Shown: one piece after another, positions 1 through 9,410 of the stretch
How the letters are laid out: every line of letters begins with the position of its first letter
Numbering within the stretch: the stretch's first letter is position 1
Assembly (NCBI RefSeq): GCF_947581735.1
Contig: NZ_CANPVT010000052.1
Span: forward strand, 124,001-188,000
DNA: 64,000 bases
From: Candidatus Palauibacter soopunensis
GTDB taxonomy: Bacteria; Gemmatimonadota; Gemmatimonadetes; Palauibacterales; Palauibacteraceae
Reading direction: 5' to 3'
Translations under genes and position numbers: made by a program
The notes under the pieces: generated by a model
The model's database searches: none
Told to the model about the DNA's origin: nothing
Seen by the model: the letters and a program-made list of their open reading frames with translations, nothing else

Positions 1-720
1 AGCCGCCGCGAGATGGCGCGCATCCCGGTTCACGCCGTCCGAGAGGTCGATCGCGGCGTGGATTCGGACCCGGTCCCGGAGCCACAGCATCTCGTCGATC
101 CGGGGGCACGGTCGGTCGAAGGCCCGACGCGCCCGAGGGTCCGGTTCCAGTCCCCGCTCCAGATCGCGCACGGCGGCCGCAGCCGCGCCGAGTTCACCGG
201 TCACCCACAGCTCGTCGCCCGGACGCGCTCCGCACCGCGTGATCGGTGCCGCCGCGTAGCCGAGGACGGTGACGTCGAGAAAGGCGGGACCCGGCGACGC
301 GACCAGGTCGCCACCGAGGACTTCCGCGCCGACCCGCCCGGCGATCTCTCCCACGCCGCGTCCCAGTGCCGCGGCGATTTCGACATCCAGCTCGGGCGGT
401 AGCGCCGCGACGACGGTGAGGCCGACGGGGGTCGCGGCCATGGCCGCGAGGTCGCTCAGCGCCGACGCGGCCGCACGGTATCCGATCGTTTCCCACGTCA
501 TCCATTCGCGGCGAAAGTGGATCCCCTCCACGCTCGCGTCGCAGCTCACCACGACCTGCATGTCATCCGGAGGACGAAAGGCCGCGGCGTCATCCCCCAC
601 CGGCAACGTGATGGCGACCGCCGGGTCCCTGCGGCCGGCGTTCGCGCCGGCCCCGTCCAGGAAGGCCCGAATGCGCGCGGTTTCGGGCCCCTCCGCAAGC
701 GCCGGACCGGTGACGTTCAT
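1..720 (-). CDS. thiL: thiamine-monophosphate kinase, partial
   Basis: ThiL phosphorylates thiamine monophosphate to thiamine diphosphate in the cytoplasm. Translating the minus strand from the ATG at 720 gives about 240 residues before the window edge, so the C-terminus is missing. The PurM-like N-terminal fold is clear: an early VGDDAAAF metal-binding motif, VSCDASVEGIHF, the YRAAASALSDLAAMAA segment, and LGGDLVASPG followed by LDVTVLG. A later DLSDGVNRDARHL segment begins the second half. The start codon overlaps the stop of nnr as ATGA, so it is probably translated from the same message. Assignment is firm on motifs; completeness cannot be judged. Confidence 0.92.
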   Translation of the reverse strand, partial: MNVTGPALAEGPETARIRAFLDGAGANAGRRDPAVAITLPVGDDAAAFRPPDDMQVVVSCDASVEGIHFRREWMTWETIGYRAAASALSDLAAMAATPVGLTVVAALPPELDVEIAAALGRGVGEIAGRVGAEVLGGDLVASPGPAFLDVTVLGYAAAPITRCGARPGDELWVTGELGAAAAAVRDLERGLEPDPRARRAFDRPCPRIDEMLWLRDRVRIHAAIDLSDGVNRDARHLAAA

Positions 721-2267
721 CCGACCTGGTCTCCGGTCGCGGCCGCGGGCAACGCGGGGAGGGCGAGGTTGACCCCCGGCCAGGCTCCGGATCGCAACCT
801 TGGCAGCGCACGGCGCGCCTCCGGCAGCGCATCCGGCACGTCCGCCGCGGATCCGCCGATCTCATCCACGCCGTGCACAATGGCGAGAGCCGTGAGCGTC
901 AGGGCGGCCGACGCCGCGTCGGCGGGGCCGAGGCCGGACGCCAGGCAGGCACCGCAGACCCCGGTCAGCACGTCGCCCATGCCGCCGCTCGCGAACGCGG
1001 GACTCACGAGCGTGGTCGCGCGCAGCTCACCCCCGGGCCGCGCCACCCAGCTCGGTGCACCCTTGAGCAGCACGGTCGTCTGCGTCGCGTCGGCCAGCCG
1101 CCGGGCCGCGGCCGGGGCATCCTCGCGTACCTCGCGGACGGATGTTCCGAGCAACCGGGCCATCTCGCCCGGGTGCGGTGTCAGGAGGACGGGTCGGAGC
1201 GGAACCGGCGGACCGAGCGGCGCACCAGCCTCCGCCGCTGCCGCCGAGAGCACGTTCAGAGCGTCCGCATCGATGACCAGGGGGACGGACCCAGCCTCCA
1301 GCACGCCTTGCAGCAACGCTGCTCGCTCCGACCCCGTACCGAGACCCGGCCCGACCGCGACCGCGCGTGCCCAGCTCAGCGCCGCCTGCACCGCCTCGGA
1401 CTCGGACCAGTCCACGAATACGGCCTCCGGCACGCTGGTTTGCACGACCTTCCGGTTCTCCGGGGCACTCACGACGCGCACGATGCCGACCCCCGCCCGG
1501 ATCGCGGCACGGGCCGCCAGAACCACGGCGCCGGCCATACCCCGCTCGCCGCCGACGATCGCGAGATAGCCCGCGTCCCCCTTATGGCCGTCCGCGAGCC
1601 GCACCCCGAGCAGGCTGGCCACCCACGCCGCCGTCACGGCCCGGGCCGACGGCGGCGGCTCCGGCGGCGGAAAGCCGATTTCCACCGAAACCAGGTCGCC
1701 GATGCGTTCGCGAGCCGGGAAACTCAGCAAGCCCATCTTGGGCCACCCGAATGTGACGGTGAGGTCGGCCCGAATTGCGGCACCCGGCACGCGGCCCGTC
1801 GTAAAGTCCACGCCGCTGGGACCATCGGCGGAGACCACGGCGGCCCGGGACGCGTTCACGCGCTCGATGATCTCCGCCTGGAGCGGGCGGGGCGCCGTCG
1901 TCAGGCCGGTCCCCAGGATGCCGTCGATGACGACGTTCGCCGCGGCGAGTTCCCGATCCAGCGCTGCCGTCGGTTCGAGATTCAGATCCCACCCCGCGAG
2001 GACATCCGGATCCGGGGCGCGGCTCCCGCACTGGACGAACCCGACGGATCGGCCCCAGGCGGAAAGGGTCCGTCCGGCCACGAGGGCGTCGGCGCCGTTG
2101 TGCCCGCTTCCCGCAAGCACCGCGACACGACCGGCCGGGAACCGTTCGTGCACATGGCGCGCCAGGGCTCGACCCGCGTTTTCGATCAGCGCGCGTTCGG
2201 GTATCGCCCCCGATTCGACGGCGACGCGATCGATCTCCGCCATCTCGGCCGCGGTGGGGAGCCACAC
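717..2267 (-). CDS. nnr: bifunctional NAD(P)H-hydrate epimerase / ADP-dependent dehydratase
   Basis: Repairs hydrated NAD(P)H: the YjeF_N domain epimerises and the C-terminal ribokinase-like domain dehydrates the S form using ADP. The YjeF_N half carries GSGHNGADALVAGR (family form is usually GNNGGDG) and ADGPSGVDFTTG. The C-terminal half carries HKGDAGYLAIVGGE, LTPHPGEMARLL and ASGGMGDVLTGVCGACLASG, the nucleotide-binding glycine motif. I chose the GTG at 2267, because VWLPTAAEMAEIDR aligns with the usual N-terminus. A longer GTG reading from 2408 would overlap the upstream small gene and adds 47 residues with no family character. It lies between that gene and thiL and overlaps thiL by 4 nt. 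Confidence 0.93.
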   Translation of the reverse strand: MWLPTAAEMAEIDRVAVESGAIPERALIENAGRALARHVHERFPAGRVAVLAGSGHNGADALVAGRTLSAWGRSVGFVQCGSRAPDPDVLAGWDLNLEPTAALDRELAAANVVIDGILGTGLTTAPRPLQAEIIERVNASRAAVVSADGPSGVDFTTGRVPGAAIRADLTVTFGWPKMGLLSFPARERIGDLVSVEIGFPPPEPPPSARAVTAAWVASLLGVRLADGHKGDAGYLAIVGGERGMAGAVVLAARAAIRAGVGIVRVVSAPENRKVVQTSVPEAVFVDWSESEAVQAALSWARAVAVGPGLGTGSERAALLQGVLEAGSVPLVIDADALNVLSAAAAEAGAPLGPPVPLRPVLLTPHPGEMARLLGTSVREVREDAPAAARRLADATQTTVLLKGAPSWVARPGGELRATTLVSPAFASGGMGDVLTGVCGACLASGLGPADAASAALTLTALAIVHGVDEIGGSAADVPDALPEARRALPRLRSGAWPGVNLALPALPAAATGDQVG

Positions 2268-2364
2268 CTCCCGGGCGGCACAACGCCACCAGTCCGCTGA
2301 CGAGAAGGCAGGAGCCCGGCTGGCGGGGCTCCGCGCGGCATCGACGGAGTCTCCGCCGGGAAGG

Positions 2365-2562
2365 TTACTTGTAGGACTGCTGGACGTTGCGTCCGAAGCT
2401 GATCTCACCGTTGTCGATCCGGATGTTGAACCCGCAGTCGGGGTTCGAGCAGACCCATGCCTTGTACCGGATCGGCGCCCCGTCGCGTCCGTAGTCCGAA
2501 AGCGGGAGCAGGACCCCCTTCGTGCAACTCAAGCACTCCGTGAACGACCCCGAATCGGCCAC
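2365..2562 (-). CDS. small CxxC/CxxxxC protein, probable zinc ribbon
   Basis: A 65-residue cytoplasmic protein with two cysteine pairs, ECLSCTKG near residue 10 and VCSNPDCGF near residue 40, spaced as in a small zinc ribbon. There is no signal peptide or membrane segment. The GTG start at 2562 has a strong purine-rich ribosome-binding site (GGGGAGGGGG) about 8 nt upstream, which supports it as a real gene. It sits between the Minf_1886-type gene and nnr in the same orientation. Metal binding is inferred from cysteine spacing only; I do not recognise a function. Confidence 0.7.
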   Translation of the reverse strand: MADSGSFTECLSCTKGVLLPLSDYGRDGAPIRYKAWVCSNPDCGFNIRIDNGEISFGRNVQQSYK

Positions 2563-2592
2563 GCGTTCACCCCCTCCCCTTCCGTTCCCCCC

Positions 2593-2955
2593 CTACGCGC
2601 TCCAGGGGTAGCTGTCCTCAAAAGCTTCGTCGAAGCTGAAGAGCCCCTCGAAGTCCTCTCGCGAATCGTCGGGTTGTTTGATCAGCACTCCACATTCAAC
2701 CAGCGCGAAGACGATCTCGCCGATGTCCGTCGTGCCGTGCACACCCCAATGCTCGAGTACGGTTCGAGCCAGAGGTCCGAACCGCTCCAGCGCGAGTTCC
2801 CGGACCGCGTCGGCGACTTCAGCGCCGCTGATGTGACGAGGCAGGTCGAGGCTGGACAACCGGCGCTGGAGGGCGGAGAGCAGAAACAGGTATGCGGCTT
2901 CCGTATACCTGGGGTTGCCCTTCCTGATGCCCGTCAGAACGGCCGCTGTGTCCAC
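2593..2955 (-). CDS. Minf_1886 family (TIGR04138-like) protein
   Basis: A conserved protein of unknown function. The core, with RHISGAEVADAVRELALERFGPLA, then VLEHWGV, TDIGEIVFALVECGVL, DSREDFEGLF and FDEAF, matches my memory of the Minf_1886 family of Planctomycetes, Verrucomicrobia and relatives. (The motif is listed here in short pieces.) I prefer the GTG at 2955, giving 120 residues, because GAGGTGAGAAG lies just upstream and the family begins near this helix. An ATG at 3012 would add 19 basic residues. It follows glyA by about 90 nt and precedes the small cysteine-pair gene. No catalytic motif is visible. Confidence 0.75.
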   Translation of the reverse strand: MDTAAVLTGIRKGNPRYTEAAYLFLLSALQRRLSSLDLPRHISGAEVADAVRELALERFGPLARTVLEHWGVHGTTDIGEIVFALVECGVLIKQPDDSREDFEGLFSFDEAFEDSYPWSA

Positions 2956-3046
2956 CTTCTCACCTCGTACCAGGCCCCTTCCCCGGCCAATGCGCACTGC
3001 CCGCAAGGACATGAACGGCAAAGTTAGACGGGGGAAAAAGTTGGCG

Positions 3047-4357
3047 TCAAGCTACGCTCTCGCCGCGAACGCCGTCATTCTGCGGATAGAGCGGGAAATC
3101 CGCGCACAACGCCCGGACCTCGGAGTCCACCGCCGAAAGCGTCGCATCATCGCCCTCCGAGCGCAGCGCGCGGTCCATGAGGTCGGCGATTCTCACCATT
3201 TCGTTCTCGCCCATGGAGCGGGTCGAAACCGCCGCCGTCCCGATCCTCATGCCGGACGCCACGAACGGCGAGCGGGTCTCGAACGGCACGGTGTTCTTGT
3301 TGACGGTGATGCCCGCCCGACCCAGAAGAGCCTCCGCATCCCTGCCCGTGAGATCCGTCGTCCGGAGGTCCACGAGGAGGAGGTGCGTATCCGTCCCTCC
3401 GGCCACGAGATCATATCCGTGTTCGGCGAGCCGCCGTCCCAGCGCGCGGGCGTTGCACACGACGAGATCCGAGTACTCGCCGAACTCGGGGCGCAAGGCC
3501 TCGCCGAGCGCGACCGCCTTCGCGGCGATCACATGCATCAGGGGACCGCCCTGGAGTCCCGGGAAGACGGCTTTGTCAACCGCTTTCGCGTGCTCCTCGC
3601 GGCACAGAATGAGTCCTCCCCGCGGCCCGCGCAGCGTCTTGTGCGTCGTGGTCGTCACGACATCCGCGTGCGGCACCGGGGACGGGTGGTGTCCCGTCGC
3701 CACAAGACCCGCGATATGGGCCATGTCCACGAGGACGCGGGCGCCGCATTCCTCGGCGATCTCCGCGAAACGCCCGAAATCGATCCGTCGGGGGTACGCG
3801 CTGGCCCCCGCGATGATGACGGAAGGACGCACGTCCAGCGCGGTCGCCCGGAGGGCATCGTAGTCGATCGTCCGATCCGAGGCTCGCACCCCGTAGGGAA
3901 CGACGCGGTACCAGAGACCCGAGAAGTTGACGTGCGAACCGTGCGTCAGGTGCCCCCCATGCGAGAGATCCATCCCGAGCAGTGTCGCTCCCGGTTCGGT
4001 AAGGGCCTGGAGCGCGGTCATGTTCGCACCGGAGCCGCTGTGCGTCTGCACGTTGCTGTGGTCCGCCCCGAACAGCCGGCGCGCCCGCTCACGGGCGAGG
4101 TTCTCGACCTCGTCCACGAACTCGCAGCCGCCGTAGTAGCGGCGCCCGGGATAGCCCTCCGCGTACTTGTTCGTCATCACGCAGCCGGTCGCCTCGAGGA
4201 CTCCCCGGGACACGAAGTTCTCGCTCGCGATCAGTTCGAGACCGGTGCGCTGTCTCTCGAGTTCCCGGTCGATCGAGGCCGCCACCGCGGGGTCCGTCTC
4301 GCGGAGCGGGCGTGGGTCCAGGGCGCCGATGGCTACAGGTTCCGCCGTCGCACTCAC
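3047..4357 (-). CDS. glyA: serine hydroxymethyltransferase
   Basis: Pyridoxal-phosphate enzyme that converts serine and tetrahydrofolate to glycine and methylene-tetrahydrofolate. At 436 residues it is full length. Signatures are [10 protein letters not shown] (residues 41-50), [15 protein letters not shown], the HSGSGANM loop, [10 protein letters not shown], and the cofactor lysine at about residue 240 in [15 protein letters not shown]. The start is GTG and overlaps the acyl-CoA dehydrogenase stop as GTGA, placing it in the rex-led gene chain. Function is secure; Rex control this far downstream is only inferred. Confidence 0.97.
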   Translation of the reverse strand: MSATAEPVAIGALDPRPLRETDPAVAASIDRELERQRTGLELIASENFVSRGVLEATGCVMTNKYAEGYPGRRYYGGCEFVDEVENLARERARRLFGADHSNVQTHSGSGANMTALQALTEPGATLLGMDLSHGGHLTHGSHVNFSGLWYRVVPYGVRASDRTIDYDALRATALDVRPSVIIAGASAYPRRIDFGRFAEIAEECGARVLVDMAHIAGLVATGHHPSPVPHADVVTTTTHKTLRGPRGGLILCREEHAKAVDKAVFPGLQGGPLMHVIAAKAVALGEALRPEFGEYSDLVVCNARALGRRLAEHGYDLVAGGTDTHLLLVDLRTTDLTGRDAEALLGRAGITVNKNTVPFETRSPFVASGMRIGTAAVSTRSMGENEMVRIADLMDRALRSEGDDATLSAVDSEVRALCADFPLYPQNDGVRGESVA

Positions 4358-5547
4358 ACGTATCCTCTCTCTCTGTAGAGTTGCCGCGCGATCAGGCTGC
4401 GGTGCATTTCGTTGGCTCCCTCGTAGATCTCGGTGACCTTCGCGTCCCGGAACAGACGTTCCACGGGATATTCCCGCGAGTAGCCGTAGCCTCCGAACAC
4501 CTGCACGGCTTCGCGGGCGTTCGTCATCGCGGTCTCGCTCGCGAACAACTTGGCCACGCTGGACAGGCGGCGCGCCCGCGGGTCTCCCAATGTGTGGGCG
4601 GCGGCCGCACGCTCGAGCAGTCCCCGCGCGGCCTCAAGCCGGGTCACCATGTCGCCGAGCTTGAATTCCATCCCCTGAAACTCCCGCAGCGAGCGCCCGA
4701 ACTGGCGCCGCGTATCCGCGTATTCGAACGCGGCGTCCACCGCGGCGGAGGCGATGCCCAGAGCCCCGGCCGCGATCCCGAGCCGGCCCGCCTCGAGACC
4801 TTCGAGCGCGTAGCTGAAGCCCCGGTTCACCTCTCCTATCATAAGTCCTTGCGGCAAAAACACATCCTTCAGGGACAAAGCGACGGTCTCCGAGCCTCGC
4901 TGTCCCATCTTTCTCTCTTTCCGGCCGACCGACAATCCGTCCGTCCCGGCCGGCAGGAGAAAGGCGCTGATGCCGCGCGATCCGCGCCGGTCATCCACGG
5001 TATCCGTCCTGGCGAACATCAATATGACATCGGCGGACGCGCCGTTCGTGACCCACATCTTCTCGCCGTTCAGAATCCAGCCGCCTTCCGTGGGCGTGGC
5101 CTGTGTCCTGAGCGCCGCGGCATCCGTACCGGCGCCGGCCTCGGAGAGAGAGAAGGCGCCGAGCACCTGTCCACTGGCCATCCTGGGGAGCCACTCCTCC
5201 CGCTGTGCGTCGCTTCCCCGGCGGAGGAGGATCGAAACGGCGAGCGAGTTGTGAATGCTGACGGAGACCGCGACCCCGGCATCTCCCCACCCGAGTTCCT
5301 CCAGCACGTAGAGGTACGTGACGAGATCGAGCCCGAGACCGTCGTACCGCTCCGGCACCCGCATGGCGAGGAAGCCGAGCTCGCCCAGTTCCCGGTGGAC
5401 CGCGGCATCGAAACGCTCCTCATTCGCATCGCGGGCTTCCGCCGTGGGCTGCAGCCGTTCCTCGGCGAACTGGCGGGCGAGCGTGAGAATCTGTTCCGCC
5501 TCGGACGAGAGTTCGAGGGCAGACCAGGAGCGGCGGCCGGTCATCAT
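4354..5547 (-). CDS. acyl-CoA dehydrogenase
   Basis: FAD enzyme that introduces the alpha-beta double bond into an acyl-CoA, passing electrons to ETF. The 397-residue form starts at the ATG at 5547, which overlaps the stop of the hydroxyacyl-CoA dehydrogenase gene as ATGA. Visible motifs are [26 protein letters not shown], the [13 protein letters not shown] arm, and the C-terminal [18 protein letters not shown] with the probable catalytic glutamate near residue 376. It resembles short-chain or butyryl-CoA dehydrogenases, though chain length cannot be read from sequence. Neighbouring thiolase and hydroxyacyl-CoA dehydrogenase suggest a C4 or beta-oxidation role. No etfAB or crotonase is in view. 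Confidence 0.93.
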   Translation of the reverse strand: MMTGRRSWSALELSSEAEQILTLARQFAEERLQPTAEARDANEERFDAAVHRELGELGFLAMRVPERYDGLGLDLVTYLYVLEELGWGDAGVAVSVSIHNSLAVSILLRRGSDAQREEWLPRMASGQVLGAFSLSEAGAGTDAAALRTQATPTEGGWILNGEKMWVTNGASADVILMFARTDTVDDRRGSRGISAFLLPAGTDGLSVGRKERKMGQRGSETVALSLKDVFLPQGLMIGEVNRGFSYALEGLEAGRLGIAAGALGIASAAVDAAFEYADTRRQFGRSLREFQGMEFKLGDMVTRLEAARGLLERAAAAHTLGDPRARRLSSVAKLFASETAMTNAREAVQVFGGYGYSREYPVERLFRDAKVTEIYEGANEMHRSLIARQLYRERGYV

Positions 5548-6410
5548 GCCGCGGAGTAGTCGTAGAAGCCGCGCCCGGTCTTCCGGCCGAGCCATCCGGC
5601 GGCGACGTACTTCGCGAGCAGCGGGCAGGGGCGGTACTTGGAGTCGCCGAGTTCCGTGTGCAGGACGCGCATGATGGCGAGGCACGTGTCCAGTCCGATG
5701 AGGTCGGCGAGCGCAAGCGGTCCCATGGGATGGTTCATGCCGAGCTTCATCACGGTGTCCACCGCCTCGGCCTCCGCCACTCCCTCCATGAGACAATACA
5801 CGGCTTCGTTGATCATCGGCATCAGGATCCGGTTGGCGACAAAGCCGGGATAGTCGTTCGCCAGCACCGCCGTCTTCGAGAGCCGCCTGCAGAGGCCGAG
5901 GGTAAGGTCGGCTGCGTCGTCGGAGGTCTCGAGCCCCCGAATGACCTCGACGAGACGCATGACCGGCACCGGGTTCATGAAGTGCATCCCGATCACGCGC
6001 TCCGGGTCGGCGGCGTGTGAGGCGATGCGGGTGATCGAGATCGAACTCGTGTTCGACGCAAGCAGCGTTTCCGGACTCACGACGGCGGACAATTCCTCGA
6101 AGAGCCGGAACTTGAGCGCCGGATCCTCGCTCGCGGCCTCCACGACGACTTCCGCGTCTTCGAGCGCCGTCAGCGACCGCTCCGTCGTGATCCGGCCGAG
6201 CGCCGCCTCGGCCTCGTCGGTGGAGATCAGGTCCCGGCGGGTCTGGCGCGCGAGGTTTCGCTCGATGGAGGCCCGCGCCCGGTCGAGCACCTCCGGCGCC
6301 ACGTCCACGAGGCGGACTTCGATGCCGGCAAGCGCGAAGACGTGGGCAATGCCATTTCCCATCGTACCCGCGCCGACGACGCCGACTCGCGACACCTCAC
6401 CCGCCCGCAT
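5544..6410 (-). CDS. 3-hydroxyacyl-CoA (3-hydroxybutyryl-CoA) dehydrogenase
   Basis: NAD(P)-dependent reduction of acetoacetyl-CoA or oxidation of 3-hydroxyacyl-CoA. With the ATG at 6410 it is 288 residues, the normal size for Hbd/PaaH-type enzymes. The Rossmann glycines are in [18 protein letters not shown] (residues 9-26), the catalytic His is near 143 in [17 protein letters not shown], and the C-terminal domain has the usual [17 protein letters not shown] and [11 protein letters not shown]. The start overlaps the end of the CPBP gene by 14 nt. It completes a thiolase, hydroxyacyl-CoA dehydrogenase, acyl-CoA dehydrogenase series downstream of rex. Confidence 0.94.
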   Translation of the reverse strand: MRAGEVSRVGVVGAGTMGNGIAHVFALAGIEVRLVDVAPEVLDRARASIERNLARQTRRDLISTDEAEAALGRITTERSLTALEDAEVVVEAASEDPALKFRLFEELSAVVSPETLLASNTSSISITRIASHAADPERVIGMHFMNPVPVMRLVEVIRGLETSDDAADLTLGLCRRLSKTAVLANDYPGFVANRILMPMINEAVYCLMEGVAEAEAVDTVMKLGMNHPMGPLALADLIGLDTCLAIMRVLHTELGDSKYRPCPLLAKYVAAGWLGRKTGRGFYDYSAA

Positions 6411-7302
6411 CGAGACTCCCATGCGGGTCACCGGGGCTTCCCGTCGTCGTCGACAACCCGGAGCCGGGGCGGCTTCGCGACCCCGCAACCCGCCACAGCC
6501 AGACGGTTCCCAGTACGGTCACGAACGTGATCGACAGCGCACCCTCCGGCCCGAAGGCGCCGCCCGTCCACAGTGCCGGACCCGTGACGGCGGCTTCGAG
6601 GCCGGAGATCGACACGTCGAGCCCGCTCACGGGCAGACCGCTCGCCGCCATCACCCAGTTCCAGCCGAAGTGGAGCCCCGTGACGAACCACAGGCTGCCC
6701 GAACGCCAGTAGGCCACGCCGAGGAGAACGCCGGCCAGGGTCAGGTTGACGAGCGCCAGCGGAGTCACCCCCGGGTTGGCGCCGTGCATGAGACCGAAGG
6801 CCACGGAGGTCGCGACCAGGGCGGGAACGGGCCCGAACCGGAGGTGAAGGACGCGGAAGGGATAGCCCCGAAAGAGGAGTTCCTCCGTGAACGCGGCGCC
6901 CAGCAGAAGGGCCGACACCTTCACGCCCGCAAGGACCGGTGCGGCCGACGCGGTCCACGAGACCCAGCCCGGTGCCGCCAGGGCAAGAATGGCGGCGCCG
7001 ATGATCGCCAGTCCCGCCAGCACGCCGGAACCGAGTTCCACGAGGCCGGGCGGGCCGGGCCTCAACCCGAGCGCGGACAGCGGGCGCCGGTCGATGCCGA
7101 CGGCCAGCAGCCATGTGGCCGCGCACGCCGCAAGCAGCACGGGCGTGACGTTCCACCAGTCGATGGACTCCGTCGCGTCGGCATCCGGGAGGCCGGCGAT
7201 GGCAGCGGTCGCGAACCCGAACACGAGTCCGAAGGCGACAAAAAGGCCCGCGAATGCCGCCAGCCTCCCGGCCCAGGCCCAGCCTTCGGGCTTCACGTTC
7301 AT
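6397..7302 (-). CDS. CPBP-family intramembrane glutamic endopeptidase (Abi/Rce1-like)
   Basis: Predicted multi-pass membrane protease of 301 residues. The family's three motifs are all present: [10 protein letters not shown] (E140, E141, R145), FGLMHGANP (H173) and HFGWNW (H211, N215). Several hydrophobic segments flank them, including residues 11-38, 52-70 and 90-112. Substrate is unknown; bacterial relatives range from bacteriocin self-immunity to housekeeping roles. It is wedged between thiolase (ATGA overlap) and hydroxyacyl-CoA dehydrogenase, an odd position for a membrane protease, which may simply reflect operon packing. Confidence 0.88.
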   Translation of the reverse strand: MNVKPEGWAWAGRLAAFAGLFVAFGLVFGFATAAIAGLPDADATESIDWWNVTPVLLAACAATWLLAVGIDRRPLSALGLRPGPPGLVELGSGVLAGLAIIGAAILALAAPGWVSWTASAAPVLAGVKVSALLLGAAFTEELLFRGYPFRVLHLRFGPVPALVATSVAFGLMHGANPGVTPLALVNLTLAGVLLGVAYWRSGSLWFVTGLHFGWNWVMAASGLPVSGLDVSISGLEAAVTGPALWTGGAFGPEGALSITFVTVLGTVWLWRVAGSRSRPGSGLSTTTGSPGDPHGSLDAGG

Positions 7303-8510
7303 CGCCGCTCCACGCTCAGCGCGACGGCGTTGCCCCCGCCGAGACAGAGGGTGGCCATCCCCTGCTCGACATCACGGTCCCGCATGGCGTACAGGAGGGT
7401 CGTGAGGATCTTCGCGCCCGAAGCCCCGATCGGATGGCCGAGTGCGATCGCCCCGCCGCGGACGTTCACGCGATCGAGATCCAGTCCGAGTTCGCGGGCG
7501 TCCGCGAGACACTGCACGGCAAATGCCTCGTTCATCTCCACGAGTCCGTAGTCGTTGACCACCGTGCCGTCGAGCGTCATGAGCTTCCGCACGGCGGTGA
7601 CGGGCGCGAAGAAGAGATCGCGGGGCGCCGTCGCCCCCACGGAATAGGCCCGGATCCGCGCGAGGATCGGGAGGCCGTTCGCCGCGGCATACGCCTCGGA
7701 CGCGACGACCGTGGCCGCGCCTCCGTCGTTGAGGCCGGGCGCGTTTCCGGCCGTGACGCTGGGCTCGGTCACTTCCGGGGGCGCATCCCCCGCGAAGGCG
7801 GGCCTCAGCTTCGCGAGCGCCTCCAGCGACGTGCCGCGACGCGGAGGCTCGTCCGCCTCGATCGTCACGGTTCCCTTCCGGGTCTCGAGGTGGACGGGGA
7901 CGACTTCCTCGGCGAATTCCCCCCCGTCGATCGCGTGGATCGCCTTCTCGTGACTGCCGAGCGCGTAGGCGTCCTGGTCCTCGCGGCTAACGCCCGCCTT
8001 GTGGGCCGTGTACTCGGCGTGGCCGCCCATGTGGCAGGTGCCGAACGCGCACCACAGACCGTCATGTATGAGGCCGTCGACGAGCGACCGGTCTCCGAAC
8101 TTCACTCCCTCCCGGTGTCCCCGGAGGAGGTAGGGGGCGTTCGACATCGACTCCATCCCGCCGGCCACCACGACCCGGGCGTCACCGGCCTTTATCGCCT
8201 GTGCCGCCAGCATGACGGCCTTCAAGCCGGAACCGCAGACCTTGTTCACGGTCACCGCGGGGACGGTCACGGGCACCCCGCCCCGGATCGCCGCCTGGCG
8301 GGCGGGCGCCTGTCCGACCCCCGCCTGCACGACGTTCCCCATGATCACGTCATCGATCTCCTCCGGGTCGATGCCGGCGCGATCGACCGCCGCCGAGATC
8401 GCGAGGCCGCCCAGGTCCGGGGCCGCGAGGGAGGAGAGTCCGCCCATGAAGCGGCCCGTGGGGAGCCGCGCGGCGGAGACGATGACCGGAATTCTGTCGC
8501 TATCGCTCAT
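7299..8510 (-). CDS. acetyl-CoA acetyltransferase (thiolase)
   Basis: Condenses two acetyl-CoA to acetoacetyl-CoA, or runs the reverse thiolysis. The 403-residue protein has the acyl-accepting Cys near 92 in NKVCGSGLKAVM, the general-base His near 359 in GGAIALGHPIGASGAK, and the second Cys near 389 in CLGGGNAVAL, so all three catalytic residues are intact. The GGMESMSNAPYLL segment is typical of the acetoacetyl-CoA class. It lies 6 nt after the exonuclease gene and overlaps the CPBP gene. Clostridial thiolase genes are known Rex targets, which fits the operator upstream of this cluster. Confidence 0.95.
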   Translation of the reverse strand: MSDSDRIPVIVSAARLPTGRFMGGLSSLAAPDLGGLAISAAVDRAGIDPEEIDDVIMGNVVQAGVGQAPARQAAIRGGVPVTVPAVTVNKVCGSGLKAVMLAAQAIKAGDARVVVAGGMESMSNAPYLLRGHREGVKFGDRSLVDGLIHDGLWCAFGTCHMGGHAEYTAHKAGVSREDQDAYALGSHEKAIHAIDGGEFAEEVVPVHLETRKGTVTIEADEPPRRGTSLEALAKLRPAFAGDAPPEVTEPSVTAGNAPGLNDGGAATVVASEAYAAANGLPILARIRAYSVGATAPRDLFFAPVTAVRKLMTLDGTVVNDYGLVEMNEAFAVQCLADARELGLDLDRVNVRGGAIALGHPIGASGAKILTTLLYAMRDRDVEQGMATLCLGGGNAVALSVERR

Positions 8511-8516
8511 GTTCCA

Positions 8517-9410
8517 TCACTCATGTCGTCGTTCGCGTGGTTCCTGCCGTTCGGTACGCCGATCCCGCCGCTTGCCGCGCTCGCGCCGCGGAACCGGCCC
8601 GAGCGCCTTTCGGAGCGCGGGCCACGTCGTCCAGCCCCGTCGCTCGGCGTCCTCGAGCATGCGGACGAGGATACGGGCCGTCGCGACCGCGTCGCCTCGC
8701 GCGCGGTGACGTTCGCGGATCTCGATCCCGTAGTAGTCGGCGACGGAGTCCAGGCCTCGACGCTCGAGCCCCGGTATCAGCCGGCGCGCCAGATGGACCG
8801 TGCACAGACGAGGTCCGCGCGGCAGGCCGGCCCCGGCCCGCCGCATCTCGGCGCGCAGGAAACCCCAATCGTACGCCGCGTTATGTGCGACGAAAACCCG
8901 GCCGCGGAGGTGCTCGCGCACCCGGTCGCAGATCTGAGAGAAACTCGGTGCTCCGTGCGTCATCTCCGTGCGGATGCCGGTGAGGCGCGTGATCCACGGC
9001 GGAATCGTTACGCCGGCATCCACGAGAGTCGAATAGCACCCGCCGATAGCGCCACGATCCACGTCCACGATCGCAATCTCCACCACCCGGCCGTTCCCCT
9101 CGGCGAACCCGCCGTTCGTCTCAACGTCTACGACCGCGTACCGGAGATCGTGCAGCCCCTTGGCCGCCGGCTTCGGGTTCCGCCGCCCTTCCCCGGCCAG
9201 CCGCCAGGCATCGCCGCCCTCCCCATCGCGCGCCACCTCGGGTATTCCCTCGAGCAACTGCGCGACCAGCCGGCCGGCCATGGCTGGCGGACACCCGTGC
9301 ATTCCGAGAACGTCGGCGGCGAGATCCACGGACGAGCGGGGACCGCCCTCGAGCCGGCGCAACGCCTTGCGCACCAGCACCCCGTTGGGCGCGAAGTGCA
9401 GGCCCGTCAC
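8517..9410 (-). CDS. DEDDh-type 3'-5' exonuclease (DnaQ-like)
   Basis: A 297-residue protein whose C-terminal two thirds form an RNase T/DnaQ exonuclease domain: ExoI in VVDVETNGG (D95, E97), ExoII in FVAHNAAYDWGFL, and ExoIII in RHRARGDAVATARIL with the DEDDh histidine. The first 90 residues form a helical, winged-helix-like region with no catalytic motif. The C-terminus is strongly basic. The start is GTG at 9410, overlapping the rex stop as GTGA; readings beginning further upstream lie inside rex and are rejected. It may be a polymerase III proofreading relative or a repair nuclease; the polymerase partner is not here. Confidence 0.87.
   Translation of the reverse strand: MTGLHFAPNGVLVRKALRRLEGGPRSSVDLAADVLGMHGCPPAMAGRLVAQLLEGIPEVARDGEGGDAWRLAGEGRRNPKPAAKGLHDLRYAVVDVETNGGFAEGNGRVVEIAIVDVDRGAIGGCYSTLVDAGVTIPPWITRLTGIRTEMTHGAPSFSQICDRVREHLRGRVFVAHNAAYDWGFLRAEMRRAGAGLPRGPRLCTVHLARRLIPGLERRGLDSVADYYGIEIRERHRARGDAVATARILVRMLEDAERRGWTTWPALRKALGPVPRRERGKRRDRRTERQEPRERRHE

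Noticed and set aside
2915-4378. Long plus-strand frame opposite glyA
   Set aside because: Mirror of a clear SHMT gene; arginine-rich and without any motif, as expected in GC-rich DNA.
5245-5260. TTGTGAA half-site inside the acyl-CoA dehydrogenase gene
   Set aside because: No second TTCACAA arm follows, so it is not a Rex operator.
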